Below are positions 9,452 through 17,285 of a DNA stretch of 64,000 nucleotides, piece by piece. Origin of the DNA: JBOFFC01 sp051648405 (lineage in GTDB: Bacteria; Planctomycetota; Planctomycetia; Pirellulales; Lacipirellulaceae); assembly GCA_051648405.1 (NCBI GenBank), contig JBOFFC010000146.1, forward strand, positions 1-64,000, written 5' to 3'. The notes beneath the pieces are model-generated. The model was not told the DNA's origin, searched no databases, and saw only the letters and a list, made by a program, of their open reading frames with translations. The position numbers and the translations under genes were made by a program. Position 1 is the stretch's first letter. Each line of letters opens with the position of its first letter.

Positions 9452-10270
9452 ATGACCAGATCCGCAGTCGCTGGGTCCCCCGCCCCCGCCGCGTCGCACG
9501 CCTCAGCCGGCGTCGCGCGTGCGGCGATGATCGAGGCCGACGGACTGTCGAAGTTCTACGGCGACTTCGCCGCCACGCGCGACGTGAGCTTCACGATCCG
9601 CGAGGGGGAAGTCGCCGCGTTCCTGGGCCCCAACGGGGCCGGCAAGAGCACGACCATGAAGCTGCTGACCGGGTACCTGGCCCCATCGGCCGGCTCGGCG
9701 CGGATCGCCGGGCACAACGTCTCGAGCGACCGCATCGAGGCCTCGAAGCGGCTGGGTTATCTCCCCGAGAACGGCCCGCTGTACCCCGACATGACGCCGC
9801 GCACGCTGCTGCGGTTCTTCGGCGAGGCGCGCGGCATGGGGGGGGACCACCTGCGTCGCCGGACGGAGAAGGTCATCGAGCAGTGCCGGCTCGAGGCGGT
9901 CGTCGGCAAGCCGATCGGCAAGCTCTCCAAGGGCTACCGCCAGCGCGTCGGCATGGCCCAGGTGCTGCTGCACGAGCCGGACGTGCTGATCCTCGACGAA
10001 CCGACCGCGGGGCTCGACCCGAACCAGATCAGCGAGGTCCGCAAGCTGATCCGCGAGCTCGGCCAGACCAAGACCGTGCTCCTCAGCACGCACATCCTGC
10101 AAGAGGTGAACGCGATGTGCAACCGCGTGCTGTTCATCAATGAGGGCCGCGTGGCGTTCGACGGCGCCCCCGACGAGTTCGGGGCCGACCCGTCGAGCCT
10201 CGACGCGCGGTTCCACGAGCTCAGCGGTCACGAGCTCACCGGTCACGAGCTCAGCGGCGCCGAGGGGTAA
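9452..10270 (+). CDS. ABC transporter ATPase, gliding-type (GldA-like)
   Basis: This is a 272-residue ABC ATPase. It has Walker A GPNGAGKST (59-67), a Q-loop region, the signature LSKGYRQRV, Walker B VLILDEPTAGLDP and the switch histidine in LLSTHIL. It resembles the ATPases paired with GldF/GldG proteins in Bacteroidetes and in many other phyla. The ATG at 9452 has an AAGAGG upstream; the ATG at 9527 is an alternative without one. The C-terminus ends in three near-identical HELSG/HELTG pentapeptides encoded by a 15-base tandem repeat. It is followed after 204 bases by the fused permease gene and then a DUF4340 gene, the usual order for this system. The substrate is unknown. Confidence 0.85.
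   Translation: MTRSAVAGSPAPAASHASAGVARAAMIEADGLSKFYGDFAATRDVSFTIREGEVAAFLGPNGAGKSTTMKLLTGYLAPSAGSARIAGHNVSSDRIEASKRLGYLPENGPLYPDMTPRTLLRFFGEARGMGGDHLRRRTEKVIEQCRLEAVVGKPIGKLSKGYRQRVGMAQVLLHEPDVLILDEPTAGLDPNQISEVRKLIRELGQTKTVLLSTHILQEVNAMCNRVLFINEGRVAFDGAPDEFGADPSSLDARFHELSGHELTGHELSGAEG
10214..10258 (+). repeat. 15-base tandem repeat inside a coding sequence (3 copies)
   Basis: CACGAGCTCAGCGGT occurs three times head to tail (with one or two changes), encoding HELSG, HELTG and HELSG at the end of the ABC ATPase. Each unit keeps the frame, as expected for slippage that tolerates expansion. Confidence 0.85.
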
Positions 10271-10474
10271 CCGAGGCTGACAGGCAAGATTCCAGGGGTA
10301 CGCAGGATCGCAGGGAAGGCGTCAGGTAGTCGAGACGAGCGCGGCCTCTTCGTAGCAGCTCCTCGCCAGCGACGGCTGCCGCAAGTCGATGGCGCGGCGA
10401 CCGAGCCTCGGCGCGGTCGACTTCCCCGCGATCTCCGTGAGCCACACAGCTTAAAACCAAGCGAGCGACAGGCG
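10271..10474. other. Spacer with decayed GACAGGAT repeat
   Basis: Positions 10277-10312 (GCTGACAGGCAAGATTCCAG and onward) look like a degenerate copy of the AAGCTnGACAGGAT family. The rest shows no gene. It separates two genes that would otherwise form a tight operon. Confidence 0.4.
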
Positions 10475-13336
10475 ATGAACTTCACGATCATCAAGGCGAT
10501 CTTCCGCCGCGACTTTGTCAGCTACTTCTCGAACCCGACGGGTTACGTCTTCATCTGCGTCTTCGTGATGCTGACGGCCCTCGCCGCGTTCTGGCCCCCC
10601 GAGTTCTTCAGCAACAACCTGGCGAACCTCGACCAGCTCAGCCGCTGGATGCCGTTCATCCTGCTGGTGTTCATCCCCGCGATCTCGATGAGCATCTGGG
10701 CGGAAGAGAAGCGCCAGGGGACCGACGAGTTGCTGTTGACGCTGCCGGCGCAGGACTTCGACGTGGTCCTCGGCAAGTTCAAGGCGGCGGTCGCGATTTA
10801 CACCGTGTCGCTGCTGTTCTCGATGTTCTCGGTGTTCTTGGTGTTCACCTGGGGCCTCGGCGAGCCCGACGGCGGCTTGTTCCTGGGGTCCTACCTCGGC
10901 TACTGGTTCGTCGGCGTCGCGATGCTGTCGATCGGCATGGTGGCGTCGTTCCTGACGAGCAACCTGACGGTCGGTTTCATCCTCGGGATGCTGTTCAACG
11001 CGCCGCTGGCGCTGTTCGGCGCGGCGGACTTGGTGGTGAAGAACCCGGCCGTCGCCCAGACGCTGCGGCAGTGGAGCATCGCCGAGCAGTTCGCCGACTT
11101 CGAGCGCGGCGTCGTCAGCCTGCGGTCGGTGCTGTACTTCGCGAGCATCGTGGCGGTGATGCTCTACGTCTCGATGGTGCTGATCAGCAAGCGGCACTGG
11201 GGTGGTGGCGAGGACGGCGAGTCGAAGGGTGGGCACTTCTTGGTCCGCTCGCTGTCGCTGCTGGCGGTGGTCGGCGCGCTCAACGCGCTGCTCGCCGATC
11301 GCGACTCGGTGCGGGTGGACCTGACGAGCGAAAGCCTCAACTCGCTCTCGCCGCGAACGGTGACCCTCGTCAAGGATCTGGGCGCCGACAAAGAGGTCCC
11401 GCCGATCCGCGTCGACGCCTACATCAGCCCCGAGGTGCCGGCCGAGTACGCCGCCCAGAAGCGGAACCTGCTCTCGACCCTCGACGAGCTGGAGGCCACG
11501 AGCGCGGGCAAGATCCGCGTCGTGAAGCACGTCGTCGAGAACTTCAGCGAAGAGGCGACCCTCGCGGAGCGCACCTACGGCATCGAGGCCAAGAGCGTCT
11601 CGGTGATGAGCCGCGGCGCCCGGGCCGACCAAGAGATCTTCTTGGGGGCGGCGTTCACGTGCGGCCTCGACAAGGTCGTGCTGCCGTTCATCGACAAGGG
11701 GTTGCCGGTCGAGTACGAGGTCGTCCGCTCGATCACCACCGTTGCGCAGCCCAAGCGTCAGCGGGTCGGCGTCGTGAAGACCGACGTGCAACTGAACGGC
11801 GGGTTCAGCATGCAGGGCTCGACCCCCGAGACGCGGCTGATCGCCGAGCTTAAGAAGCAGTACGACGTCGTCGAGGTCGATCCGACCAAGCCGATCGCCG
11901 ACACGTACGACGTGCTGCTCGCCGTGCAGCCGTCGTCGCTGGGCCCGGCCGAGATGGACCACTTCGTCGCGGCCGTGAAGAAGGGCCAACCGACGGCGAT
12001 CTTCGAGGACCCGTTCCCGCTCCCCAATTTCTGGCAGGACGTGGTCGGCACTGCGCAGCCGAACCAACCCGGCGGCGGTGGGATGATGGGGATGTTCGGC
12101 GGTGGCGGGCCCCCCAAGCCAAAGGGGGACATCAACCAGCTCTGGAACCTGCTCGGCGTCCGCATGGAAGGGGACGAGGTCGTGTGGCAAGAGTACAACC
12201 CCTACCCCCGCGCCGAGGCGTTCGTCGATTCGCAGTGGCTGTTCATCGACGAGGGTTGCGGCGCCGCCAAGCCGTTCAACCCCGACGAGCCGATCGTCGC
12301 CGGCCTGCGGCAGGTGCTGTTCCTGCTCGCGGGGTCGTTCCAACCCGCGAACGGCTCGAAGCTCGACTTCGCGCAGCTCGCCGTCACCGGCGAAAACACC
12401 GGGGTGATCTCGCACGCCGACTTGCAGATGGCGTCGCAGAGCGGTGGCCTGGGGCTGCGGCAACGCCGGACCGGTGACCCCTACATCGTCGCTGCCCGCG
12501 TCTCGGGGGAGCTGATCGACGAACAAGAGCTGTCGCTCAAGGCGCTCAAGGCCGACGCGGCCGGCGAAGGCAAGGACGCGGCCGATGCCGGCAAGGGCGA
12601 GGCCGCCAACGACGACGCAGAGAAGGACGACTCGAAGGCCACCGAAGGCGACGCGAAGGACGACACCCTCCCCGCCGCCGACGCGGTCAAGCTGAACGTC
12701 GTGCTGGTGGCCGACATCGACTGCCTGGCCGACCCCTTCTTCGCGATCCGCGAGATGGGGGACGACGAGGAGGCGCTCGTTGACTGGAACTTCCAGAACG
12801 TGGCCTTTGTGCTGAACGCGCTCGACTCGCTCGCCGGGGACGACCGCTTCCTCGACGTCCGCAAGCGGACGCGGCAACACCGGATCCTCAGCAAGATCGA
12901 AGAGGCGACCGAGACGGCACGCGAGGAGGCGAGCAAAGAACGCTCGAAGTTCGTCGCCGACGCGACGCAGTCGATCGAGGCCGCCCGCGAGGAGTTCACC
13001 AAAAAGATCGCCGAGATCGAGGCCCGGACCGACGTCCCCGCGATCGCCAAGCGGCAGATGATCGAGCAGGCGCAGATGCGGCTCGGCCGGAGCCGCGACG
13101 TGAAGATCGCCGCCCAGGAAAAAGACCGCGACCGCAAGATGCGTCAGACCGAGCGCGACCTGGCGGCCAAGGTCCGCGGCGTGCAGGACTTCTACAAGCT
13201 GTGCGCCGTCGTGCTGCCGCCGATCCCGCCGATCCTGCTGGCGTTCCTGGTCTTCTTCCACCGCCGCGAGAGCGAGCGCGAAGGAGTCGCCAAGAGTCGC
13301 CTGCGTTTCGGCCGCAAGGAAGACAAGCAGACTTAG
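10475..13336 (+). CDS. Fused ABC-2 permease and GldG-like domain protein
   Basis: This 953-residue protein joins two usually separate parts. Residues 1-240 are an ABC-2 permease with about six membrane segments, beginning MNFTIIKAIFRRDFVSYFSN and containing EEKRQGTDELLLTLP. Residues 260-600 resemble the GldG extracytoplasmic domain (RVDLTSESLNSLSPRTV at its start, EYEVVRSIT further on). A charged Lys/Asp/Glu linker follows (about 690-735), then a coiled-coil stretch (about 820-900) and a last membrane segment near 910-935. With the ATPase upstream and the DUF4340 gene downstream it would form an export or envelope complex. In Bacteroidetes, relatives support gliding; no other gliding genes are visible here, so that role should not be assumed. 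Confidence 0.85.
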   Translation: MNFTIIKAIFRRDFVSYFSNPTGYVFICVFVMLTALAAFWPPEFFSNNLANLDQLSRWMPFILLVFIPAISMSIWAEEKRQGTDELLLTLPAQDFDVVLGKFKAAVAIYTVSLLFSMFSVFLVFTWGLGEPDGGLFLGSYLGYWFVGVAMLSIGMVASFLTSNLTVGFILGMLFNAPLALFGAADLVVKNPAVAQTLRQWSIAEQFADFERGVVSLRSVLYFASIVAVMLYVSMVLISKRHWGGGEDGESKGGHFLVRSLSLLAVVGALNALLADRDSVRVDLTSESLNSLSPRTVTLVKDLGADKEVPPIRVDAYISPEVPAEYAAQKRNLLSTLDELEATSAGKIRVVKHVVENFSEEATLAERTYGIEAKSVSVMSRGARADQEIFLGAAFTCGLDKVVLPFIDKGLPVEYEVVRSITTVAQPKRQRVGVVKTDVQLNGGFSMQGSTPETRLIAELKKQYDVVEVDPTKPIADTYDVLLAVQPSSLGPAEMDHFVAAVKKGQPTAIFEDPFPLPNFWQDVVGTAQPNQPGGGGMMGMFGGGGPPKPKGDINQLWNLLGVRMEGDEVVWQEYNPYPRAEAFVDSQWLFIDEGCGAAKPFNPDEPIVAGLRQVLFLLAGSFQPANGSKLDFAQLAVTGENTGVISHADLQMASQSGGLGLRQRRTGDPYIVAARVSGELIDEQELSLKALKADAAGEGKDAADAGKGEAANDDAEKDDSKATEGDAKDDTLPAADAVKLNVVLVADIDCLADPFFAIREMGDDEEALVDWNFQNVAFVLNALDSLAGDDRFLDVRKRTRQHRILSKIEEATETAREEASKERSKFVADATQSIEAAREEFTKKIAEIEARTDVPAIAKRQMIEQAQMRLGRSRDVKIAAQEKDRDRKMRQTERDLAAKVRGVQDFYKLCAVVLPPIPPILLAFLVFFHRRESEREGVAKSRLRFGRKEDKQT

Positions 13337-13398
13337 TAGCGGGTCGCGCCCGGGGCCGAGAGAGGGCGAACACCCCTCGATTCGGCGCCAGCGTCCCG

Positions 13399-13437
13399 TG
13401 AATCCCTTCCCGACCCTGTCATCCCGTGAAGCTTTCG
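13399..13437 (-). repeat. Intergenic repeat, AAGCTnGACAGGAT family (copy 2)
   Basis: Read on the minus strand: GAAAGCTTCACGGGATGACAG, then GGTCGGGAAGGGATTC. It lies in the leader of the DUF4340 gene and would create a false GTG start at 13426. Confidence 0.6.
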
Positions 13438-13455
13438 ACGAAACGTCGCGACGCC

Positions 13456-15336
13456 ATGAAAGAGACGACTCAAACCCTCTGGTTCCTCGGCGCCGCCGCC
13501 GCGTCCGTGGCGCTCGCCGTGGGGACCCGACCGACGACGGCCACGTACGAAGTGAACGACCTGGTGGGCAAGCCGCTCACGAAGGCGTTCGAGGCCGAGG
13601 AGGCCAAGTCGCTGCGCATCGTCCGCTTCGACGAGGCGACCGCCACGCTGCGCGAGTTCGAGGTCGAAGAGAAAGACGGCCTTTGGTCGATCCCGTCGCA
13701 GGGGGGCTACCCGGCCGACGCCGAGCAGCAGATGGCCCGCGCCGCGACCGGCGTGATCGACCGCGAGGTGCTGGCCGTCGCCGCCCAGACCGCCGCCGAC
13801 CACGCCAAGTTCGGGGTCATCGACCCGCTGTCGGACCTGGAGGTTGGCGAGACGGGGGTCGGCACGCGCGTCACGCTCGCCAAGGACGACGGCGCGGCGC
13901 TCGTGGACCTGGTGATCGGCAAGAAGGTCAAGGACTCTTCCGACCAGCACTACGTCCGCCGCGCCACGCAGGACGTGGTGTTCGTCGCCGAGGTGAACCC
14001 CGACGACTTCTCGACGAAGTTCGAGGACTGGATCGAACCCGACTTGCTGGGCCTCAGCGCGCTGGACATCGCTCGCGTGCAGATGAAGGACTACACGGCC
14101 GAGCTCGTGCTGGTGGGCTTCGAGCCGCGGATCGAGTGGGACCGCCGCAGCGAGATCACGCTCGCCTACGACGACGAGGACAGCAAGTGGCGTCCGGAGG
14201 AGCTGCTCGCTTACGACAAGTCGAAGAAAGACTTCGAGCCCTTTGCGCTGCTGGAGAACCAGGAGCTCAACGAGGACAAGCTCCGCGAGCTGAAGAACGC
14301 GCTGGACGACCTGCGGATCGTCGACGTCGAGCCCAAGCCCGAGGGCCTGTCGGCCGACCTCCAAGCGGGGGACGACTTTCTGAAGGACCGCGAGAGCGTG
14401 TCGAGCCTCGTGCAACGCGGCTTCGCCCCGGTGCCGGTGAAGGGGAAAACCGAGATCCTCTCTGGCGAAGGGGAGGTGATCTGCACGCTCAAGGACGGTG
14501 TCGAGTACGTCCTGCGGTTCGGCAACTTGCAGGTCTCGGCGACCGACGACGACGCCAAGAAGGCGGGCGAAGAGGCCGAGCAGGACGCCGCTCCCGACGG
14601 GGCCGCCAAGGACAAGCAAGAGAAGAAGGACGGCGTGAACCGCTACCTGTTCGCGATGGCGCGTCTGAACGAGGGGGTGATCGCCAAGCCGCAGCTCGAC
14701 GACCTCCCCGAGCTCCCGGCCGACGCCGACGCCGATGAACCGGCCGCAGACGACTCGAAGGCCGACACCGCCGAAGCCGACGCCGAGACGACCGATGCGG
14801 CCAAGGCCGAAGACGCAGCCAAGGGTAGCGACGCCGACGGCGCCGCGCTGGACAAAGTGATCGCCGAGCGCAAGGAGATCGAGTTCCGCAACCAGCAGAA
14901 GCTCGACGAGTACAACGCGTCCCTCAAGAGGGCCCGCGAGCGTGTCGCCGAGCTCAACGCTCGGTTCGGCGACTGGTACTACGTCGTCTCGAACGACGTT
15001 TACCAGAAGGTGCGGCTGGGGCGCGACGACGTCGTGAAGGCGAAGGACGCAAAGGAGGGCGCCGCGGGGACTCCCCCCACGACCGACCCCGCGCTGAACC
15101 CGTTCGGCGCCCCGGGAAGCGCACCCCCCGGTCTGCCCGAGATCCCGGTCGATCCCGCGGAGAGCCCCACCGAACCGGCGGATGCCCCCGAGGCGAGTGC
15201 CGAAGCCGACGCTACGCCCGCCGACGCGGCGCCCCCGGCAGGTGCGCCCCCTGCAACGACCGAGCCCCCCGTCGGGACGCCGCCGCCGGTGACCGACGCG
15301 CCGATCGCTCCGCCCACCGCTCCGCCGGCTGAATGA
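13456..15336 (+). CDS. DUF4340 domain protein
   Basis: This 626-residue protein starts MKETTQTLWFLG with one N-terminal membrane segment (about 6-22), followed by DUF4340 domains on the outer face. A recognisable part is LWSIPSQGGYPADAEQQMAR, where many residues match the family. Acidic Ala/Asp/Glu stretches interrupt it near residues 370-400 and 425-475, and the last 80 residues are Pro/Ala-rich. I place the start at the ATG at 13456; the in-frame GTG at 13426 lies inside a repeat element. DUF4340 proteins commonly follow GldA/GldFG-type genes, as here, and are thought to be part of that complex. Biochemical function is unknown. Confidence 0.8.
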   Translation: MKETTQTLWFLGAAAASVALAVGTRPTTATYEVNDLVGKPLTKAFEAEEAKSLRIVRFDEATATLREFEVEEKDGLWSIPSQGGYPADAEQQMARAATGVIDREVLAVAAQTAADHAKFGVIDPLSDLEVGETGVGTRVTLAKDDGAALVDLVIGKKVKDSSDQHYVRRATQDVVFVAEVNPDDFSTKFEDWIEPDLLGLSALDIARVQMKDYTAELVLVGFEPRIEWDRRSEITLAYDDEDSKWRPEELLAYDKSKKDFEPFALLENQELNEDKLRELKNALDDLRIVDVEPKPEGLSADLQAGDDFLKDRESVSSLVQRGFAPVPVKGKTEILSGEGEVICTLKDGVEYVLRFGNLQVSATDDDAKKAGEEAEQDAAPDGAAKDKQEKKDGVNRYLFAMARLNEGVIAKPQLDDLPELPADADADEPAADDSKADTAEADAETTDAAKAEDAAKGSDADGAALDKVIAERKEIEFRNQQKLDEYNASLKRARERVAELNARFGDWYYVVSNDVYQKVRLGRDDVVKAKDAKEGAAGTPPTTDPALNPFGAPGSAPPGLPEIPVDPAESPTEPADAPEASAEADATPADAAPPAGAPPATTEPPVGTPPPVTDAPIAPPTAPPAE

Positions 15337-15369
15337 ACGGCGCCTGCGGAGTGAACGGCGCCTGCGGAG
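15334..15369 (+). repeat. 18-base direct duplication at the DUF4340 stop codon
   Basis: TGAACGGCGCCTGCGGAG is present twice in a row, with a partial third copy (TGATCGGCG) to 15378. The first base triplet of copy one is the stop codon of the DUF4340 gene. The array fills the space up to the stop of the convergent DUF971 gene. Confidence 0.85.
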
Positions 15370-15378
15370 TGATCGGCG

Positions 15379-15714
15379 TCACGCGGACGCCACGCTCTCG
15401 TCGGCGCCCAGCTCGCGCAGTAGCTCGAACGTGTAGATCCCCGTGTTGTGCCCGTCGCTGAAGTCGATGTGGTACGCGTAGGACCCCACCGGCCGCATCC
15501 CCGCGACTCTGAGCGGCTGCGCCTCGGCAGCGGAGAGGACCGTGAGCCGCAGCTTGGCCGGCGCGGGCGCCGAACGCTTCTCGCGGCACGTCGCGCAGGG
15601 GCAACGGTCGCGGAGCTCCCCCGTGCGGTAGACGCGCCGCGTCCCGTCGGACCACGAGATCCGCAGCCGTTGGTCGTCGAGTCGTTCGATCTGCGTCGGA
15701 TTCGGAATGACCAT
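15379..15714 (-). CDS. DUF971 (GBBH-like N-terminal domain) protein
   Basis: A 111-residue single-domain protein. It carries the family's RISWSDGTRRVYRTGELRDR start, the CPCATCREKR cysteine cluster typical of this zinc-binding fold, and SYAYHIDFSDGHNTGIYTFELLREL near the C-terminus. The domain occurs at the N-terminus of gamma-butyrobetaine hydroxylases and as stand-alone proteins. Stand-alone forms are often linked with Fe-S or Mrp-type proteins, but none is adjacent here. It is transcribed away from the PaaK-like gene, with a palindromic repeat between them. The function remains uncharacterised. Confidence 0.85.
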   Translation of the reverse strand: MVIPNPTQIERLDDQRLRISWSDGTRRVYRTGELRDRCPCATCREKRSAPAPAKLRLTVLSAAEAQPLRVAGMRPVGSYAYHIDFSDGHNTGIYTFELLRELGADESVASA

Positions 15715-15764
15715 CTCGTCACGTTCAGGGGCAAGGCGTCAACCGCTAACGAATCTCTGCGAAC

Positions 15765-15930
15765 TCACCGCGGAGAGCACGGAGAGAAGAGATGGAACCA
15801 CAGATGAACACGGATGAACGCAGATAGGTGTAAGGAAGCGATGCTCAACTCGTTCGTCCTTTATCCGTGTTCATCTGCGTTCATCTGTGGTTCCTTCTTT
15901 CCTCCATGTCCTCCGCGCTCTCCGCGGTGA
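15765..15930. repeat. Long palindromic intergenic repeat (ACCACAGATGAACACGGATG family)
   Basis: The left arm (TCACCGCGGAGAGCACGGAGAG..., then GGAACCACAGATGAACACGG and ATGAACGCAGAT) is mirrored by the right arm ending at 15930. Each arm is about 60 bases, around a loop of roughly 40. Transcribed, it would fold into a long hairpin. It lies downstream of the PaaK-like gene and upstream of the DUF971 gene on the same strand. A shorter copy sits at 36185-36218. Similar elements are scattered in several planctomycete genomes. Confidence 0.9.
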
Positions 15931-15935
15931 ACCTG

Positions 15936-17252
15936 TCAGCGTTTGTCGAAAAACCTCCGGGACTTCCCCTCCGAGCGCGGCAGGCTCATCGCCGGGGCGA
16001 GTCGCACCTCGACGCGCAACCCTAACCGTACGTGCAGCTCGTCGGCAATCCGGGCGGGTTCGCCGAGGTGGTCCTCGACCTCGACGACGAGCTCGTCCAT
16101 CTCGCCGCGACGGACGACCGTCGTACGGTGCTCGACGACCTCGGGGAAGCCGTGCAGCACCTCGTCGAGGGCCGACGGGAAGACGTTGACGCCGCGCACG
16201 ACCGCCATGTCGTCGGCCCGACCAAGGACCCCTCCCTCGAGTCGCACGAACCGGCACGCGCCCTTGTCGGGCCAGTGCGGCCGCGCGAGGTCCCCCGTGC
16301 GGTAGCGCACCACGGGCGAGCTGTGCCGCCCGAGCGGTGTGATCACCAGGTGCGAGAGCTCCCCCTGGGCGGCAGGCTTGCCCGTCTCGACGGAAAGGAA
16401 CTCGGCGATGAACTCGGTCTCGATCACGCGGACCCCGGGGGTGCGGTAGTCGGTTGGCTCGCCGTCGCGCGGGGGGCCCTCGGACGGCGTCCCCTCGATC
16501 AGGTTGTCACCGAAGCCCCAAGGCCCGACCTCCGTCGCCCCCGCGTGATCGACGACCTCGGCGGCCCAAGCGCGGGCGATCCGCGTGCGGGTCGCTGGCG
16601 CGCTCCCCCCCGGTTCCCCTGCGACGACAACGCGTGTCACCGACGTGCTCGCGGGGTCGATCCCGTGGGACCGCGCCTCCTCGGCCAGGTGCAGCGCGTA
16701 CGTCGGCGTGCAGAACAGGAGCGACGGCGCCATCCGCTCGATCAATTCGAGGCGCTGCCGCCCGTTCATCCCCCCGCCGGGGAGCACCAGCACGCCCCGT
16801 TCGGCGAGCGCCTCGAACGCGCTCCAGAAGCCGATGAACGGCCCGAACGAGAAGGCGAGTAACGCCCCCTCGCCGGGCTCGACACGCGCCGCGTCGAGCA
16901 CGTGCTGCCAGGTGTCGATCCACCACCGCCAGTCGCGGGCCGTGTCGAGCACCGCCAGCGGACGACCGTGCGTGCCGGACGTTTGGTGGTAGCGGACGTA
17001 GGCCGAGTCGGGTCGCGTCCGCCACGCCCCTTCGGCGGCCCCCTCGACGAGGTCCTCCTTGGTGGTCAGCGGCAGTTCGGCGAGCTCCGCCAGCGACGCC
17101 AACCGCGGCGCCACGGGCCCGAGCTTCGATCGGTACAACGGACTCGCCGGCACGACCTCGGCCAGCAGCTCGTTAAGTCGCTCGAGTTGCAGCGCCTCGA
17201 GCGCCGGTCGCCCGAGGCCCCACTCCGCACGTCGATCCTTGCGCCCGCCCAT
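15936..17252 (-). CDS. Phenylacetate-CoA ligase-like adenylate-forming enzyme
   Basis: A 438-residue member of the PaaK branch of the AMP-forming ligases, which activate a carboxylic acid as acyl-AMP and then as a CoA thioester. All core motifs are present: YHQTSGTHGRP (phosphate-binding loop), HAGATEVGPWG (adenine/Glu motif), YRTGDLARP, and the C-terminal SEGKSRR lysine region. The length matches PaaK (about 430). No phenylacetate oxygenase or ring-cleavage genes are nearby, so the substrate is open. The ATG at 17252 lies 33 bases after the stop of the FHA regulator on the same strand, so the two are probably co-transcribed and the regulator may control the ligase. Confidence 0.85.
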   Translation of the reverse strand: MGGRKDRRAEWGLGRPALEALQLERLNELLAEVVPASPLYRSKLGPVAPRLASLAELAELPLTTKEDLVEGAAEGAWRTRPDSAYVRYHQTSGTHGRPLAVLDTARDWRWWIDTWQHVLDAARVEPGEGALLAFSFGPFIGFWSAFEALAERGVLVLPGGGMNGRQRLELIERMAPSLLFCTPTYALHLAEEARSHGIDPASTSVTRVVVAGEPGGSAPATRTRIARAWAAEVVDHAGATEVGPWGFGDNLIEGTPSEGPPRDGEPTDYRTPGVRVIETEFIAEFLSVETGKPAAQGELSHLVITPLGRHSSPVVRYRTGDLARPHWPDKGACRFVRLEGGVLGRADDMAVVRGVNVFPSALDEVLHGFPEVVEHRTTVVRRGEMDELVVEVEDHLGEPARIADELHVRLGLRVEVRLAPAMSLPRSEGKSRRFFDKR

Positions 17253-17285
17253 TACGGTCGAGGATAGCAGGGTGCGGGCGTGCGT

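Noticed and set aside
7151..9499. 782-codon minus-strand frame across nadB
   Set aside because: nadB is unmistakable on the plus strand. Only the short stretch at 7201-7371, in a different frame, holds a real remnant.
10451..13261. 936-codon open frame antisense to the GldFG-like gene
   Set aside because: High GC content with strong codon bias produces long antisense frames. The sequence is His/Arg/Asp/Val-rich with no known domain, while the plus strand has clear permease and GldG features.
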